Assembly (NCBI RefSeq): GCF_016342265.1
Contig: NZ_JAEIOS010000011.1
Span: 186,001-250,000 of the forward strand
DNA from: Corynebacterium meridianum
Lineage (GTDB): Bacteria > Actinomycetota > Actinomycetes > Mycobacteriales > Mycobacteriaceae
Reading direction: 5' to 3'
Length of the DNA: 64,000 nt
The translations under genes were made by a program, and so were the position numbers. Below the pieces are notes generated by a model. It was given only the letters and a program-made list of their open reading frames with translations, was not told the DNA's origin and ran no database searches. Shown here one piece after another: positions 19,288 to 30,213 of this stretch. Within the stretch, counting starts at the first letter, position 1, and each line of letters starts with the position of its first letter.

Positions 19288-20502
19288 TCAGTTCTCCAGG
19301 ACGTCGACGCCCGGGAGCGTCTTGCCCTCGAGGAACTCGAGGGAGGCGCCACCACCGGTGGAGATGTGGCTGAAGCCGTCCTCGTTCAGGCCGAGGGTCC
19401 GCACGGAGGCCGCGGAGTCGCCGCCGCCCACGACGGAGAACGCGCCGTTCTCGGTGGCGGAGATCATCGCCTCGGCGACACCCTTCGTGCCGTCGGCGAA
19501 CGCCGGGAACTCGAAGACCCCCATCGGTCCGTTCCAGAAGATCGTCTTGGCCTCGGCGAGGCGGGCGGCGAAGAGCTCGACGGACTTGGGACCCATGTCC
19601 AGGCCCATCCAGCCCTCGGGGATCTCGGAGACGTCGACGGTCCGCTTCTCGGCGTCCTTGTCGAACCGGTCGGCGGCGACGACGTCGACCGGCAGCACGA
19701 TGGAGTCACCGAAACGCTCGAGAAGGTCCCGGCAGGTGTCGATCATCTCCTCCTGGAGCAGGGACTTCTGTACGTTGTGACCCTGTGCGGCGAGGAAGGT
19801 GTAGCACATGCCGCCGCCGATGATCAGTGCATCGGTCTTGGGCGCGAGGGCCTCGATGACGCCGAGCTTGTCCGAGACCTTCGAGCCCCCGAGGACGACG
19901 ACGTACGGCTTGGCGGGGTTGGACGCGACCTCACCGAGAACCTTGATCTCCTTCTCGACGAGCTGACCGGCGTAGTGCGGGAGGCGCTGGGCCACGTCGT
20001 ACACGGAGGCCTGGGCACGGTGGACGACGCCGAAGCCGTCGGAGACGAATGCGCCGTTCTCGCCGGTCAGGGCGACGAGCTGGTCGGCGAACTCACCGCG
20101 TTCCGCGGCGTCCTTGCTCGTCTCGCGGGGATCGAAACGAACGTTCTCCAGCAGCAGCACGTCACCCTCGGTCAGGCCGTTGGCACGCTCGTGGGCGTCC
20201 TCGCCGACGACGTCGCCGGCGAGAGCGACGTACTGGCCGAGCTCCTCGGAGAGCGCCGCGGCGACCGGGGCGAGCGAGAACTTCTCGTTGACCTCGCCCT
20301 TCGGCCGGCCGAGGTGCGCCATGACGATGACCTTGGCGCCACCGTCGACGAGCTTCTTCAGGGTCGGGAGGGATGCCGTGATGCGACCGGAGTCGGTGAT
20401 CTCACGGTTCTCGTTGAGAGGGACGTTGAAGTCGGAACGGACGAGGACGTAACGGCCCTCGACCCCTTCGGCGATCAGGTCGTTGAGGTTCTTGACGGTC
20501 AT
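19288..20502 (-). CDS. pgk: Phosphoglycerate kinase
   Basis: 404 residues. It makes ATP from 1,3-bisphosphoglycerate. [20 protein letters not shown] near the N-terminus binds the sugar phosphate, AHLGRPKGE and [11 protein letters not shown] follow, and the C-terminal lobe has [17 protein letters not shown] and the nucleotide motif [20 protein letters not shown] lies upstream of the ATG. It is transcribed after gap, from which it is separated by a 21-bp-stem hairpin. Confidence 0.97.
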   Translation of the reverse strand: MTVKNLNDLIAEGVEGRYVLVRSDFNVPLNENREITDSGRITASLPTLKKLVDGGAKVIVMAHLGRPKGEVNEKFSLAPVAAALSEELGQYVALAGDVVGEDAHERANGLTEGDVLLLENVRFDPRETSKDAAERGEFADQLVALTGENGAFVSDGFGVVHRAQASVYDVAQRLPHYAGQLVEKEIKVLGEVASNPAKPYVVVLGGSKVSDKLGVIEALAPKTDALIIGGGMCYTFLAAQGHNVQKSLLQEEMIDTCRDLLERFGDSIVLPVDVVAADRFDKDAEKRTVDVSEIPEGWMGLDMGPKSVELFAARLAEAKTIFWNGPMGVFEFPAFADGTKGVAEAMISATENGAFSVVGGGDSAASVRTLGLNEDGFSHISTGGGASLEFLEGKTLPGVDVLEN

Positions 20503-20580
20503 CGATTCTCCTTGAGATCTGTTTTTTCTCTATCGGGGTGAAGATGGCGGGTGAACCGGTTCGACCCGGTTCGAGTGCGC

Positions 20581-20628
20581 CAACGGCCCGGGGCGTACCT
20601 CCGGAGAGGTACGCATCCCGGGCCGTTG
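20581..20628 (-). terminator. Very stable hairpin between gap and pgk
   Basis: Outer arms CAACGGCCCGGG (20581-20592) and CCCGGGCCGTTG (20617-20628) give 12 bp; after a 2-nt bulge the inner arms GCGTACCTC and GAGGTACGC give 9 bp closed by the tetraloop CGGA. On the gap-to-pgk strand it is not followed by a T-tract. It may set the ratio of gap to pgk mRNA by attenuation or differential stability. Confidence 0.65.
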
Positions 20629-20675
20629 GCGTTTTCTAGGGCGTCAGCCCGGACGGCGGAGGTTTCCGCGCCGGA

Positions 20676-22113
<1,438 letters not shown>

Positions 22114-23100
22114 CTAGCTGTCCCCGGCGAAAAGGCTGTCGGTGACCACCTCGGAGGTTTTCGGCACTCCGAGCTCGACGGCCCTCCGGTCGGCCATCGA
22201 CAGCAGCCGGCGGATCCGGCCCGCGACGGCGTCCTTGGTCATCTGCGGATCAGCGAGCCGACCGAGTTCCTCCAGCGATGCCTGCCGGTGCCGGACGCGC
22301 AGTTGCCCGGCCTCCGCGAGGTGGTCCGGGACGTCCTCCCCCAGAATCTCCAGGGCCCGTTCGACCCGGGCCGCAGCCGCCACCGCCGCACGAGCCGAGC
22401 GCCGGAGGTTGGCGTCATCGAAGTTGGCCAGTCGGTTCGTCGACGCCCGCACTTCCCGCTTGGTGCGCTGTTCCTCCCACTCCAACCTGGTGCGTTGTGC
22501 GCCCATCCGCGTGAGCAGGGCGCCGATGGCCTCGCTGTCCCGCACACTGACCCTGTCAGTGCCCCGGGACTCCTTCGTCTTTGCCGTGATGCCCAGGCGA
22601 CGCGCGCACCCGACGAGCGCGAGGGCCGCCTCCGGACACGGGCACGCCACCTCCAGCGCCGAAGACCGACCGGGCTCGGTGAGTGAACCGTGCACGAGGA
22701 AAGCCCCGCGCCACGCCGCCTCCGCGTCGGAGACGGTACCGGAGACAACCCTCGGGGGCAGTCCCCGGACGACATGACCCGAGGGCGAGACGAGTCCGAC
22801 CCGACGGGCGATCTCCCGGGCACCGTCCGTCACCGTGACCGAGTAGCTGCGGGTGCGACGCCCACCACCCGACCCGACGGCGTGAATGAGCGCCTCATAC
22901 CCGTAGAGATGCCGGATGGAATCCCTGATCCGACGGGCGACGTCCATCGACTCGACATCCGCCTCGATCACCAACCTGTCCCCCACGGTCTGAAGCGTCG
23001 CGGAGAACCGGAGCAGAGCGGCGAGTTCCGCGGTCCTCGGGGCGTCGCGTTTGACCGTGACGCGCCCCAGTTCTTCTTTCACCCGCGTGGTCAGTGCCAC
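22114..23100 (-). CDS. whiA: Sporulation-type transcription regulator WhiA
   Basis: 328 residues, the usual WhiA length. The N-terminal two-thirds resemble a LAGLIDADG homing endonuclease fold without nuclease activity ([23 protein letters not shown] and the repeat [22 protein letters not shown]); the C-terminal part has a helix-turn-helix ([19 protein letters not shown]). WhiA is conserved in non-sporulating actinobacteria and linked to division and growth control. The GTG start has GGGGAG upstream. A -10-like TAGGAT overlaps the yvcK stop codon, suggesting an own promoter with a 65-nt leader. It ends the rapZ-yvcK-whiA run. Confidence 0.93.
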   Translation of the reverse strand: MALTTRVKEELGRVTVKRDAPRTAELAALLRFSATLQTVGDRLVIEADVESMDVARRIRDSIRHLYGYEALIHAVGSGGGRRTRSYSVTVTDGAREIARRVGLVSPSGHVVRGLPPRVVSGTVSDAEAAWRGAFLVHGSLTEPGRSSALEVACPCPEAALALVGCARRLGITAKTKESRGTDRVSVRDSEAIGALLTRMGAQRTRLEWEEQRTKREVRASTNRLANFDDANLRRSARAAVAAAARVERALEILGEDVPDHLAEAGQLRVRHRQASLEELGRLADPQMTKDAVAGRIRRLLSMADRRAVELGVPKTSEVVTDSLFAGDS

Positions 23101-23177
23101 TGTATCCGGCTCCCCTCATTCGCTGTTCTCCAACATGACGCGGTCCCGTCACGGGTGCCGCGTCGTGACCGTCGATC

Positions 23178-24194
23178 CTACCGCTGCGGTCGCTCGGAGA
23201 CGTGACGGGTGTAGACCCGCTGGAGTGCGGACGCGAGCTTGACCGGGTCATGGCGATTGACCCAGCCTCCGTCCCCGTCGTCCGCCCGGACCGGTTCGAA
23301 CGCGACATCCGCCCCGATGGTCGCGGCGGCACGGGCGAGGTAGCTGCGTTCCACGTCGCTGGAGATCACCGTGGAATCGATGATGATGTGGTCGATACGC
23401 AGATCGGGCGCGTGCTGGGTGAGCATGTGGATGTGCCGCTCCGTGGAGAAGCCTGCGGTTTCACCGGGTTCCGCGGTCAGGTTCAGGATGACCACCCGGC
23501 ACGCGTCGGTCTCGATCAGCGCACGGGTGATGTCGGGCACGAGGATGTGCGGAATCACGGACGTGAACCATGAACCGGGACCGAGGGTGACCATGTCGGC
23601 GGAGCGGATGGCCGCGACGGCGTCCACGCCTCCCGGAGGATGCTCCGGGAAGAGCCTGACCCGGCGGACATTTCCCGTCGTCGATGCGACGGCCACCTGG
23701 CCACGTACCGGGCGCACCGCCATCGGTTCGTCTCCGAGGCCCGCGACCTCGGCCTCTATTTCCAGGGGCTGCTCGCACACGGGGAGGACCCGACCGTGGG
23801 ACTGCGTCAACTTTGCCACGGTATCAAGTGCTTGGACTTGACTTCCGAGGATATCCGTCAGCCCGGCGATGAGCAGATTCCCCACGGCGTGTCCGGCCAG
23901 AGCACCGTAGCCACCGAAGCGGTGCTGCAGGGTCTCCTCCCACAACCGCCCCTCCTCATTGTCCCGGGACAGTGCGGCGAGCGCCATCCGGAGATCGCCC
24001 GGGGGAATCTGGCCGAGTTCCTGTCGGATCCGGCCGGAGGATCCGCCGTCGTCGGCGACGGTGACGACCGCGGTGATGCGGTCCACGTCGAGATGCCGCC
24101 CGGCCCGGAGGGTCTGGAACAGGCCGTGCCCCCCACCGAGACAGGTGAGACTCCCGAGAACCGGGGACTGTGAACCACCGGTGGACTTGTCCAT
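23178..24194 (-). CDS. yvcK: Gluconeogenesis factor YvcK (CofD-like)
   Basis: 338 residues. YvcK proteins bind UDP-sugars and are needed for growth on gluconeogenic carbon and for cell-wall homeostasis. The N-terminus has LTCLGGGHGLFQTLRAGR, then VVTVADDGGSSGRIRQELG and GGYGALAGHAVGNLLIAGL, all CofD/YvcK landmarks. The ATG at 24194 is chosen because GGGAGG lies 10 nt upstream; the frame is open for 91 codons further but overlaps rapZ and does not look like protein. It starts 16 bp after the rapZ stop. Confidence 0.93.
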   Translation of the reverse strand: MDKSTGGSQSPVLGSLTCLGGGHGLFQTLRAGRHLDVDRITAVVTVADDGGSSGRIRQELGQIPPGDLRMALAALSRDNEEGRLWEETLQHRFGGYGALAGHAVGNLLIAGLTDILGSQVQALDTVAKLTQSHGRVLPVCEQPLEIEAEVAGLGDEPMAVRPVRGQVAVASTTGNVRRVRLFPEHPPGGVDAVAAIRSADMVTLGPGSWFTSVIPHILVPDITRALIETDACRVVILNLTAEPGETAGFSTERHIHMLTQHAPDLRIDHIIIDSTVISSDVERSYLARAAATIGADVAFEPVRADDGDGGWVNRHDPVKLASALQRVYTRHVSERPQR

Positions 24195-24210
24195 GTGAAT
24201 CCAGCCTCCC

Positions 24211-25125
24211 TCAGCCACGGCAGATGTCGCGGTGGTTGACCGAGACGTCGAGGCCATCCATCTCATCGAGTTGCCGGGCGATCTCCGCGGCGACCGCCAC
24301 CGAGCGGTGGTGTCCACCGGTGCAGCCGACCGCGACGGTGATGAAGCTCTTGCCCTCCCTGCGGTACCCCTCCACCATCGTGGAGAACATCGCGACGAAG
24401 TTGTCGATGAACTCGCGCGCAGCCGGCTGCGCCAGAACGTAGTCGCTGACCGGCTTGTCGACGCCACGGAACGGACGGAGATCCGGTTCCCAGTAGGGAT
24501 TGGGGAGGAAGCGCACGTCCACGACGAGATCGGCGTCCGACGGCGCGCCGTTCTTGAAGCCGAACGACTGCACGGTGACGTGCTGGCGCATGTTGTCGAT
24601 GGTGGCGAAGGAACTCTCTATCGCCCGACGGAGATCGTGCACCGACAGGTCCGACGTGTTGATCACCACATCAGCGCGCTCCTTGATCCCCGCCAGGGCC
24701 TCGCGCTCCCGGGCGATACCGATGCTCAATGTGTCGGCGCCCTGCAGGGGGTGCGTCCGACGAACGGTGTCAAAGCGGCGGATCAGCATGTCGTCCCGGG
24801 CATCCATGAACAGGATCGTGGGGTTGATCCCCTTGTCGCCGAGTTCGTCCAGCACCTGCTGCAGTCCGCCGTGGAAACTCCGCGAGCGAACGTCCGTCAC
24901 CATGGCGAGCTTGTCAACCGGGGAATCCTCGCGGCGGCACAGCTCGACCAGCTCCACCATCAGCTCGGCGGGCAGATTCTGCGACACGTACCAGCCGAGG
25001 TCCTCGAGCACACGGGCCGCGGAACTCAGACCCGCGCCGGACATTCCGGTGACGAGGACGGGATCACTCTCTATCGAGTGACCGGGAGCGTGCTCGGGCG
25101 AATCTTCACGTGCGTCGACGGTCAT
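24211..25125 (-). CDS. rapZ: RNase adapter protein RapZ / YvcJ, altered P-loop
   Basis: 304 residues. RapZ/YvcJ proteins bind nucleotides and, in E. coli, small RNAs that control glucosamine-6-P synthase. The N-terminal P-loop reads [20 protein letters not shown], so the invariant Walker A lysine is Leu33. The C-terminal regulatory domain is complete, with [20 protein letters not shown] and the histidine- and cysteine-containing end [21 protein letters not shown] leaderless promoter is predicted directly upstream. The order uvrC-rapZ-yvcK-whiA is conserved in actinobacteria. Confidence 0.92.
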   Translation of the reverse strand: MTVDAREDSPEHAPGHSIESDPVLVTGMSGAGLSSAARVLEDLGWYVSQNLPAELMVELVELCRREDSPVDKLAMVTDVRSRSFHGGLQQVLDELGDKGINPTILFMDARDDMLIRRFDTVRRTHPLQGADTLSIGIAREREALAGIKERADVVINTSDLSVHDLRRAIESSFATIDNMRQHVTVQSFGFKNGAPSDADLVVDVRFLPNPYWEPDLRPFRGVDKPVSDYVLAQPAAREFIDNFVAMFSTMVEGYRREGKSFITVAVGCTGGHHRSVAVAAEIARQLDEMDGLDVSVNHRDICRG

Positions 25126-25131
25126 GACGAC

Positions 25132-25137
25132 ATTCTA
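25132..25137 (-). promoter_or_regulatory. -10 box of leaderless rapZ promoter
   Basis: On the minus strand TAGAAT, then GTCGTC, then the ATG at 25125. No Shine-Dalgarno. Confidence 0.6.
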
Positions 25138-25194
25138 TCGCAGCAGTCCGTGCCGGGGTCGCGGTTTTTCCGCGCCACCGGCCGGTGCCCCCGG

Positions 25195-27252
25195 TCACTC
25201 GGGGTGGAGCCCCCGGTAGACAGCCTCGGCGAGCGCCGGTCCGAATCCCCTGACCTCCGTGATCTCGTCGATGTCCGCGGCCTTCAGCTTACGCACGCTG
25301 CCGAAGTGGCGGACCAGCTCGGCACGCCGCGCCGCGCCCAGCCCCTTGATCCCGTCTAGCTCGCTGACCCGCATCCGTTTGCTGCGCTGCTGGCGGTGAT
25401 AGGTGATGGCGAAGCGGTGCGCCTCGTCCCGGATCTGCTGCAGGAGGTAGAGCGCCTGGCTATTACGCGGGAGGATGACCGGTTCATTGTCACCCGGTAC
25501 CCAGATCTCCTCCAGCCGCTTGGCCAGTCCGACGAGGGTCACGTCCGTGACCCCCAGTTCATCGAAGACCGCCTGCGCGGCATTGACCTGCGGCAGACCA
25601 CCGTCAACGATGAACAGGTTCGGAGGATAGGCGAACCTGCGGGCGTCGGTGGTGTGCTCCTCCACCTTCTCGTCGTCGAAGCGGGTGCCGTCGAACTCCT
25701 CGGCGTCGGGGACGTCGGTGGCGTCCCGGTGGTGTCGCAGGAACCGCCGCCGCGTGATCTCGGCGATGGACGCGACGTCATCACTGTGGCCGTCCCCCGC
25801 CGCCTCACGGATGCGGTAGCGCCGGTAGTCGGATTTCCTGGGTAGTCCGTCCTCGAAAACCACCAGAGACGCCACTACATCCGTGCCCGCGATGTGGGAG
25901 ATGTCGGTGCACTCGATCCGCAGGGGCGCCTCGGACATGAACAACGCCTCCTGGATGTCCCGCAGGGCTGCGGAACGTGCGGTCAGGTCCCCGACGCGCT
26001 TGAGCTTGTGCTGCTTGAGCGCCTCCCTGGCGTTGCGTTCGACGGTCTCGGCCAACGCCCGCTTGTCACCGCGCTGTGGTACCCGCAGATCGACCTTCGC
26101 CCCTTTCAGCGCGGTGAGCCACGCCGTGGTCTCCTCGGAGTCCTCCGGTAGTTCCTGGACCAGCACTTCCCTGGGGACCGGAGAGATCTGCAGATCCTGC
26201 CCGTCGTCGGTGTGCGAGAGCTGGTCGACCCCACGGCGCAGGATCTTCTCCGCCTCGGACCGGTCCTCCGCGGCACGTTCGGCCGCTTCCCCGTAGAACT
26301 GGGTGAGGAAGTTCTGGATTATCCGGGGAACAGCCGGGTCGTGCCCGTCCGTCCCCATCTCCAGTTCGGTGTCCCCGGTCTTCTCCACCACCCAGCCGCG
26401 CTGACCGCGGATCCGACCGCCGCGTACGTGGAAGATCTGGACCGCCGCCTCGAGTTCGTCGGTCGCGCAGCAGATGACGTCGGCATCGGTACCGTCGCCG
26501 AGCACGACCGCCTGCTTCTCCATCGCCTTCGTGATCGCCCCGAGATCGTCGCGCAGCCGCGCCGCGCGTTCGAAGTCGAGTTCCTCGGCAGCCTCGCTCA
26601 TCTCCCGCTCCAGCCTGCGCGTGACCCGGTCGGTCTGCCCCGACATGAATGAGCAGAAGCCGTCGACGATCTCCCGGTGCTCCTCGGGGCTGACTCTTCC
26701 GACGCAGGGTGCGGAACACTTGTCGATGTACCCGAGGAGACAGGGGCGACCGAGTTGCCGGTGCCGATTCAGGACCCCCTTGGAGCAGGTCCGCACGGGG
26801 AACACCCTGATCAGCAGGTCGAGCGTCTCGCGGATTGCCCACGCGTGACTGTAGGGGCCGAAGTACCGCACGCCGCGCCGGCGCGGACCGCGGTACACGA
26901 AGGCCCGCGGGATCTCCTCCCCGACGGTGACGGCGAGCATCGGATAGGTCTTGTCGTCCCGGTACTTGACGTTGAACCGCGGATCGAACCGCTTGATCCA
27001 CGTGTACTCGAGTTGGAGCGCCTCCACCTCGCTGGACACCACGGTCCATTCGACGGAGGAGGCGGCGAACACCATCTGCCGGGTCCGCGGATGCAGCTGG
27101 GTGACATCCTGGAAGTAGTTCGACAGCCGGGCCCGGAGGTTCTTCGCCTTGCCCACGTAGACGACGCGGCCGGATTCCTCCCGGAACTTGTAGACGCCCG
27201 GCTCGGTGGGAACGGTCCCGGGAGCGGGGCGGTAGGTTGCTGGATCGGCCAC
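25195..27252 (-). CDS. uvrC: Excinuclease ABC subunit C
   Basis: 685 residues. UvrC makes both incisions in nucleotide excision repair. The GIY-YIG nuclease domain is at the N-terminus ([27 protein letters not shown], residues about 18-45), a UVR motif for UvrB contact follows ([18 protein letters not shown]), the RNase H-like second nuclease includes [22 protein letters not shown], and a helix-hairpin-helix pair closes the protein. Start GTG at 27252, 59 bp after the end of the PH-domain gene upstream. Confidence 0.96.
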   Translation of the reverse strand: MADPATYRPAPGTVPTEPGVYKFREESGRVVYVGKAKNLRARLSNYFQDVTQLHPRTRQMVFAASSVEWTVVSSEVEALQLEYTWIKRFDPRFNVKYRDDKTYPMLAVTVGEEIPRAFVYRGPRRRGVRYFGPYSHAWAIRETLDLLIRVFPVRTCSKGVLNRHRQLGRPCLLGYIDKCSAPCVGRVSPEEHREIVDGFCSFMSGQTDRVTRRLEREMSEAAEELDFERAARLRDDLGAITKAMEKQAVVLGDGTDADVICCATDELEAAVQIFHVRGGRIRGQRGWVVEKTGDTELEMGTDGHDPAVPRIIQNFLTQFYGEAAERAAEDRSEAEKILRRGVDQLSHTDDGQDLQISPVPREVLVQELPEDSEETTAWLTALKGAKVDLRVPQRGDKRALAETVERNAREALKQHKLKRVGDLTARSAALRDIQEALFMSEAPLRIECTDISHIAGTDVVASLVVFEDGLPRKSDYRRYRIREAAGDGHSDDVASIAEITRRRFLRHHRDATDVPDAEEFDGTRFDDEKVEEHTTDARRFAYPPNLFIVDGGLPQVNAAQAVFDELGVTDVTLVGLAKRLEEIWVPGDNEPVILPRNSQALYLLQQIRDEAHRFAITYHRQQRSKRMRVSELDGIKGLGAARRAELVRHFGSVRKLKAADIDEITEVRGFGPALAEAVYRGLHPE

Positions 27253-27311
27253 TGACTAACGGACCGTCCGCTGATGCAGGAACAACAAAACTGTCACTTC
27301 CCCGGTCCGAC

Positions 27312-27848
27312 CTAGTCTTCGGGCATGTAGGCGTCCTCGAGGTCGCGGAACCGGTCCACGGCCTCGACGACCGCCTCACCGTCCGCGGACTGGAACGCCC
27401 ACATCGGAACGAACTCGAACTCGGGAAGCTCCAGCCGCGCCCAGCGGGCCCCCTTGGGGAACGACAGCCCGTAGATCACCGACCAAGGGTAGAACCGGGT
27501 GCCGATGAAGTTACGGACCTCCACCCCGTCAGCGTTGGCGCGCACACGGGGCCTGGCGATCCCTATGCAGCAGAAGGCGATGACCAGACCGACACCGACG
27601 AAGGACCACTGGTCCACCGTGGTCACCGCTGCACCCGTGTCCCCGATCGCCACGGCGAACGCCATGAATATGTGGACGGCCATGACCACGATGACCGCGA
27701 GCACCGCGAGCACCTTGAGACGCCGCGAGGTGACGACGAGTTCCCAGGGGCGCTCCGTGGTCGTCGGAGCGTCCGCGGCGAGCATCCGCTGGATGTCGAC
27801 GCCGCCGTTCTCGGCTCCGTTGGTCTTGCCCTCAGGGTTCACGTCCAC
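27312..27848 (-). CDS. Membrane protein with bacterial PH domain
   Basis: 178 residues. A hydrophilic N-terminus of about 40 residues precedes two membrane segments (about 50-72 and 82-98), followed by a bPH2/PF10756-like domain (RANADGVEVRNFIGTRFYPWSVIYGLSFP) exposed on one side. Such genes regularly neighbour uvrC or rib genes in corynebacteria, but their role is unknown. Start GTG at 27848; a second GTG two codons later is equally possible. TAGACT at 27889-27894 (minus) could be the -10 box with a leader of about 35 nt. Confidence 0.8.
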   Translation of the reverse strand: MDVNPEGKTNGAENGGVDIQRMLAADAPTTTERPWELVVTSRRLKVLAVLAVIVVMAVHIFMAFAVAIGDTGAAVTTVDQWSFVGVGLVIAFCCIGIARPRVRANADGVEVRNFIGTRFYPWSVIYGLSFPKGARWARLELPEFEFVPMWAFQSADGEAVVEAVDRFRDLEDAYMPED

Positions 27849-27953
27849 TCAATCTCTGTCTCATCGGTCCGGCTGTGCTTCTGCGCCCAGTCTAGCCCGC
27901 CACCCCCGGATCCCGGCAAAGACTCTGGCTGGACTCCGGTTCCGGCGACGGGG

Positions 27954-28613
27954 TCAGGCCCGTGCGGCGAGCGAGCGCAGAAGACCGACCTCGGTGTTCG
28001 GATCCTCGGCGCCGTAGACCGCGGAACCGGCGACGAAGGCGTCGCATCCCGCTTCAGCCGCCGCGGCGATGGTGTCCCGGGAGATCCCGCCGTCGATCTC
28101 GATGGTGCAGTCCAGTCCACGGGCGTCGATCTCACGTCGCAGTGTGCGGACCTTATCCAGCTGGTCGGGCATGAATGACTGGCCGCCGAACCCGGGTTCG
28201 ACGCTCATAACGAGCACCTGGTCGAATTCACCCAGAATCGGGAGGTGGTCCTCGATCGGCGTCCCGGGGCGCAGGGAGAACGCCGCACGGGCCCCCTTCT
28301 CCCGGATGTGCCGGGCGAGGGACACGGGATCTTCGGTCGCCTCCACGTGGAAGATCACCGTGTGCGCGCCGGCGTCGATGTGGTCGTCGACCCACTTCTC
28401 CGGGTTCTCGATCATCAGGTGGACGTCGAGCGGGATGTCCGTCGCCCGGTGCGCCGCCGCGGTGATCATCGCCCCGAACGAGAGGTTCGGGACGAAGTGT
28501 CCGTCCATGATGTCGACGTGGATCCAGTCGGCGTCGGGGACGCGGGCGATCTCCTCCCCGAGGCGGGTGAAGTCGGCGGACAGGATTGACGGTGCGATGA
28601 TCGGCTCTGGCAT
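27954..28613 (-). CDS. rpe: Ribulose-phosphate 3-epimerase
   Basis: 219-residue TIM barrel interconverting ribulose-5-P and xylulose-5-P. HVDIMDGHFVPNLSFG holds metal and catalytic residues near residue 33, DVHLMIENPE and VMSVEPGFGGQSF follow, and IEIDGGIS supplies the second catalytic aspartate. The product feeds Tkt. A leaderless promoter is predicted just upstream, so it need not be co-transcribed with rsmB. Confidence 0.96.
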   Translation of the reverse strand: MPEPIIAPSILSADFTRLGEEIARVPDADWIHVDIMDGHFVPNLSFGAMITAAAHRATDIPLDVHLMIENPEKWVDDHIDAGAHTVIFHVEATEDPVSLARHIREKGARAAFSLRPGTPIEDHLPILGEFDQVLVMSVEPGFGGQSFMPDQLDKVRTLRREIDARGLDCTIEIDGGISRDTIAAAAEAGCDAFVAGSAVYGAEDPNTEVGLLRSLAARA

Positions 28614-28619
28614 GTCGCC

Positions 28620-28625
28620 ATCCTA
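28620..28625 (-). promoter_or_regulatory. -10 box of leaderless rpe promoter
   Basis: On the minus strand TAGGAT, then GGCGAC, then the ATG at 28613. No Shine-Dalgarno. Confidence 0.6.
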
Positions 28626-28659
28626 TCGTCCCGCCCGCCGGGAACACACGGTCAGGGCG

Positions 28660-30213
28660 TCAGGCGCGGCCGACCCGGAGCACGCTGAAGAACATCGCGT
28701 CGGTGCCGTGGCGGTGGGGCCACATCTGGACGCTCGCGTGCTCACCGGTGTCCGACATCCCGCACGCGAGGCCCGTTGCGTCGAGCTCCGTGACACCGAG
28801 TTCCGCCAGCGCACGATCGACGACACCGCGGGTCTCCCGGAGATCGGGCGAACAGGTCGAGTACACGACCACCCCGCCGGGCCGGACCAGCGACACGGCA
28901 CTGGTGAGCAACTCGAACTGGAGCTCCGCGAGTTCTGCGATGTCGGCCTCGGACTTGCGCCAGCGTGCCTCGGGTCGGCGGCGCAGGGCACCGAGGCCGG
29001 AGCACGGTGCGTCGACGAGGACGCGGTCGTACCCGGGCTCGAGTCCCGGGTCGCGCCCGTCGGCCGTCACCACGTTGACCGGTAGGCCGCTGGTCGCGGT
29101 GCGCACGAGTTTCGCCCGGTGTTCGGAAACCTCCACCGCGTCGAGGCGGGTACCGTCTATGCGCGCGAGGGCGCCGATGAGAGCCGCCTTGCCACCGGGC
29201 CCGGCGCACAGGTCGAGCCACCGGCCCCGGTCCGTCCCCTCCACCGGGGCCTCGACCACCGCGCGGGCGATGATCTGACTGCCCTCGTCCTGGACGGTGG
29301 CCAGCCGTTCCCGCAGGGGTTCCAGGTCACCGGGATCACCCGAGTCGAGATGGACGGCGTACGGCGAGTACGGGCCGGGCTCGCCACCGGTGGCCAGCGC
29401 AAGTTCCTCCGCGGTGATCTCACCGGGGCGGGCGGCGAGGTGGACCTTCGGCCGTTCGGAGTCCGCGGCGAGAGCCTCATCGAGTTCGGCGTCCCCGAGC
29501 ACCCTGGCGAAGCTCTCCGCGATCCAGACCGGGTGGGCGTTCGCGAAGGCCGTGGCCGCCACTCCCCCCGCCGGGGCGAGTTCGTCCATCCACTCGTCCG
29601 GGGTCTTCCTGGAGATGGTCCGCAGGACGGCGTTGACGAATCCCTTGGCCCGTTCCTGCCCGATGCCTTCCGTGAGCCGGACCCCGGTGTCCACCGCAGC
29701 GTGGGCGCCGACCCGCATGTTCAGCAGCTGGTAGGCCGACAGGCGGAGGACATCGAGAAGCTCCCCGTCGATGGTCTCGAGGGGTCGGCTCGATGCCGCG
29801 TCGATCACTTCGTCGAGGACACCGAGCTGACGCAGCGTGCCGTAGGTCAGTTCGGTGGCGAACGCGGCGTCCCGGTCCGTGATCCCGTGCGTGCGGAGCA
29901 GACCGGGGAGAATCAGGTTCGCGTAGGCGTCATCGGCGCGGACCGCACGCAGGACGTGCAGTGCCGCCGCGCGGGGCGCGTCGATCCCCGGGGTCAGGGG
30001 ACGGACGGATCCACCGGGGGCCGCCTTCTTCGTCGAACCGGCGCGGGTTCCCGCGACGTCCCCCTTGGGCCGGTGCGACGACTGCGTCCGCCCCCGTTTC
30101 CCGGCTCCTCCGCCGCTCCGCCGCTGCGCGCCCGCTCCACCGTCGGTGGTCCGGGAACTGTTGCGTCCGCTGCCGCTCCGTGCGCGGAATCCACCGGATT
30201 TTTCCAAACTCAT
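28660..30213 (-). CDS. rsmB: 16S rRNA m5C967 methyltransferase RsmB (Fmu/Sun)
   Basis: 517 residues. It methylates cytosine 967 of 16S rRNA. Residues 1 to about 75 are an Arg/Gly/Ser-rich, presumably disordered extension. A NusB-like RNA-binding domain follows (AALHVLRAVRADDAYANLIL, AKGFVNAVLRTISR). The SAM domain has LDLCAGPGGKAALIGAL and the two conserved cysteines of m5C methyltransferases, in VDAPCSGLGALRR and VVYSTCSPDL. The ATG overlaps the fmt stop (ATGA), so the two genes are translationally coupled. Confidence 0.94.
   Translation of the reverse strand: MSLEKSGGFRARSGSGRNSSRTTDGGAGAQRRSGGGAGKRGRTQSSHRPKGDVAGTRAGSTKKAAPGGSVRPLTPGIDAPRAAALHVLRAVRADDAYANLILPGLLRTHGITDRDAAFATELTYGTLRQLGVLDEVIDAASSRPLETIDGELLDVLRLSAYQLLNMRVGAHAAVDTGVRLTEGIGQERAKGFVNAVLRTISRKTPDEWMDELAPAGGVAATAFANAHPVWIAESFARVLGDAELDEALAADSERPKVHLAARPGEITAEELALATGGEPGPYSPYAVHLDSGDPGDLEPLRERLATVQDEGSQIIARAVVEAPVEGTDRGRWLDLCAGPGGKAALIGALARIDGTRLDAVEVSEHRAKLVRTATSGLPVNVVTADGRDPGLEPGYDRVLVDAPCSGLGALRRRPEARWRKSEADIAELAELQFELLTSAVSLVRPGGVVVYSTCSPDLRETRGVVDRALAELGVTELDATGLACGMSDTGEHASVQMWPHRHGTDAMFFSVLRVGRA

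Noticed and set aside
24195..24467. Upstream extension of the yvcK frame
   Set aside because: Overlaps rapZ, is Ser/Arg-rich noise; the ATG at 24194 has a good ribosome binding site.
27849..27953. FMN riboswitch or rib gene remnants before rpe
   Set aside because: Only 105 bp are present and no RFN-element segments (such as AGGATATG-like starts) are seen.
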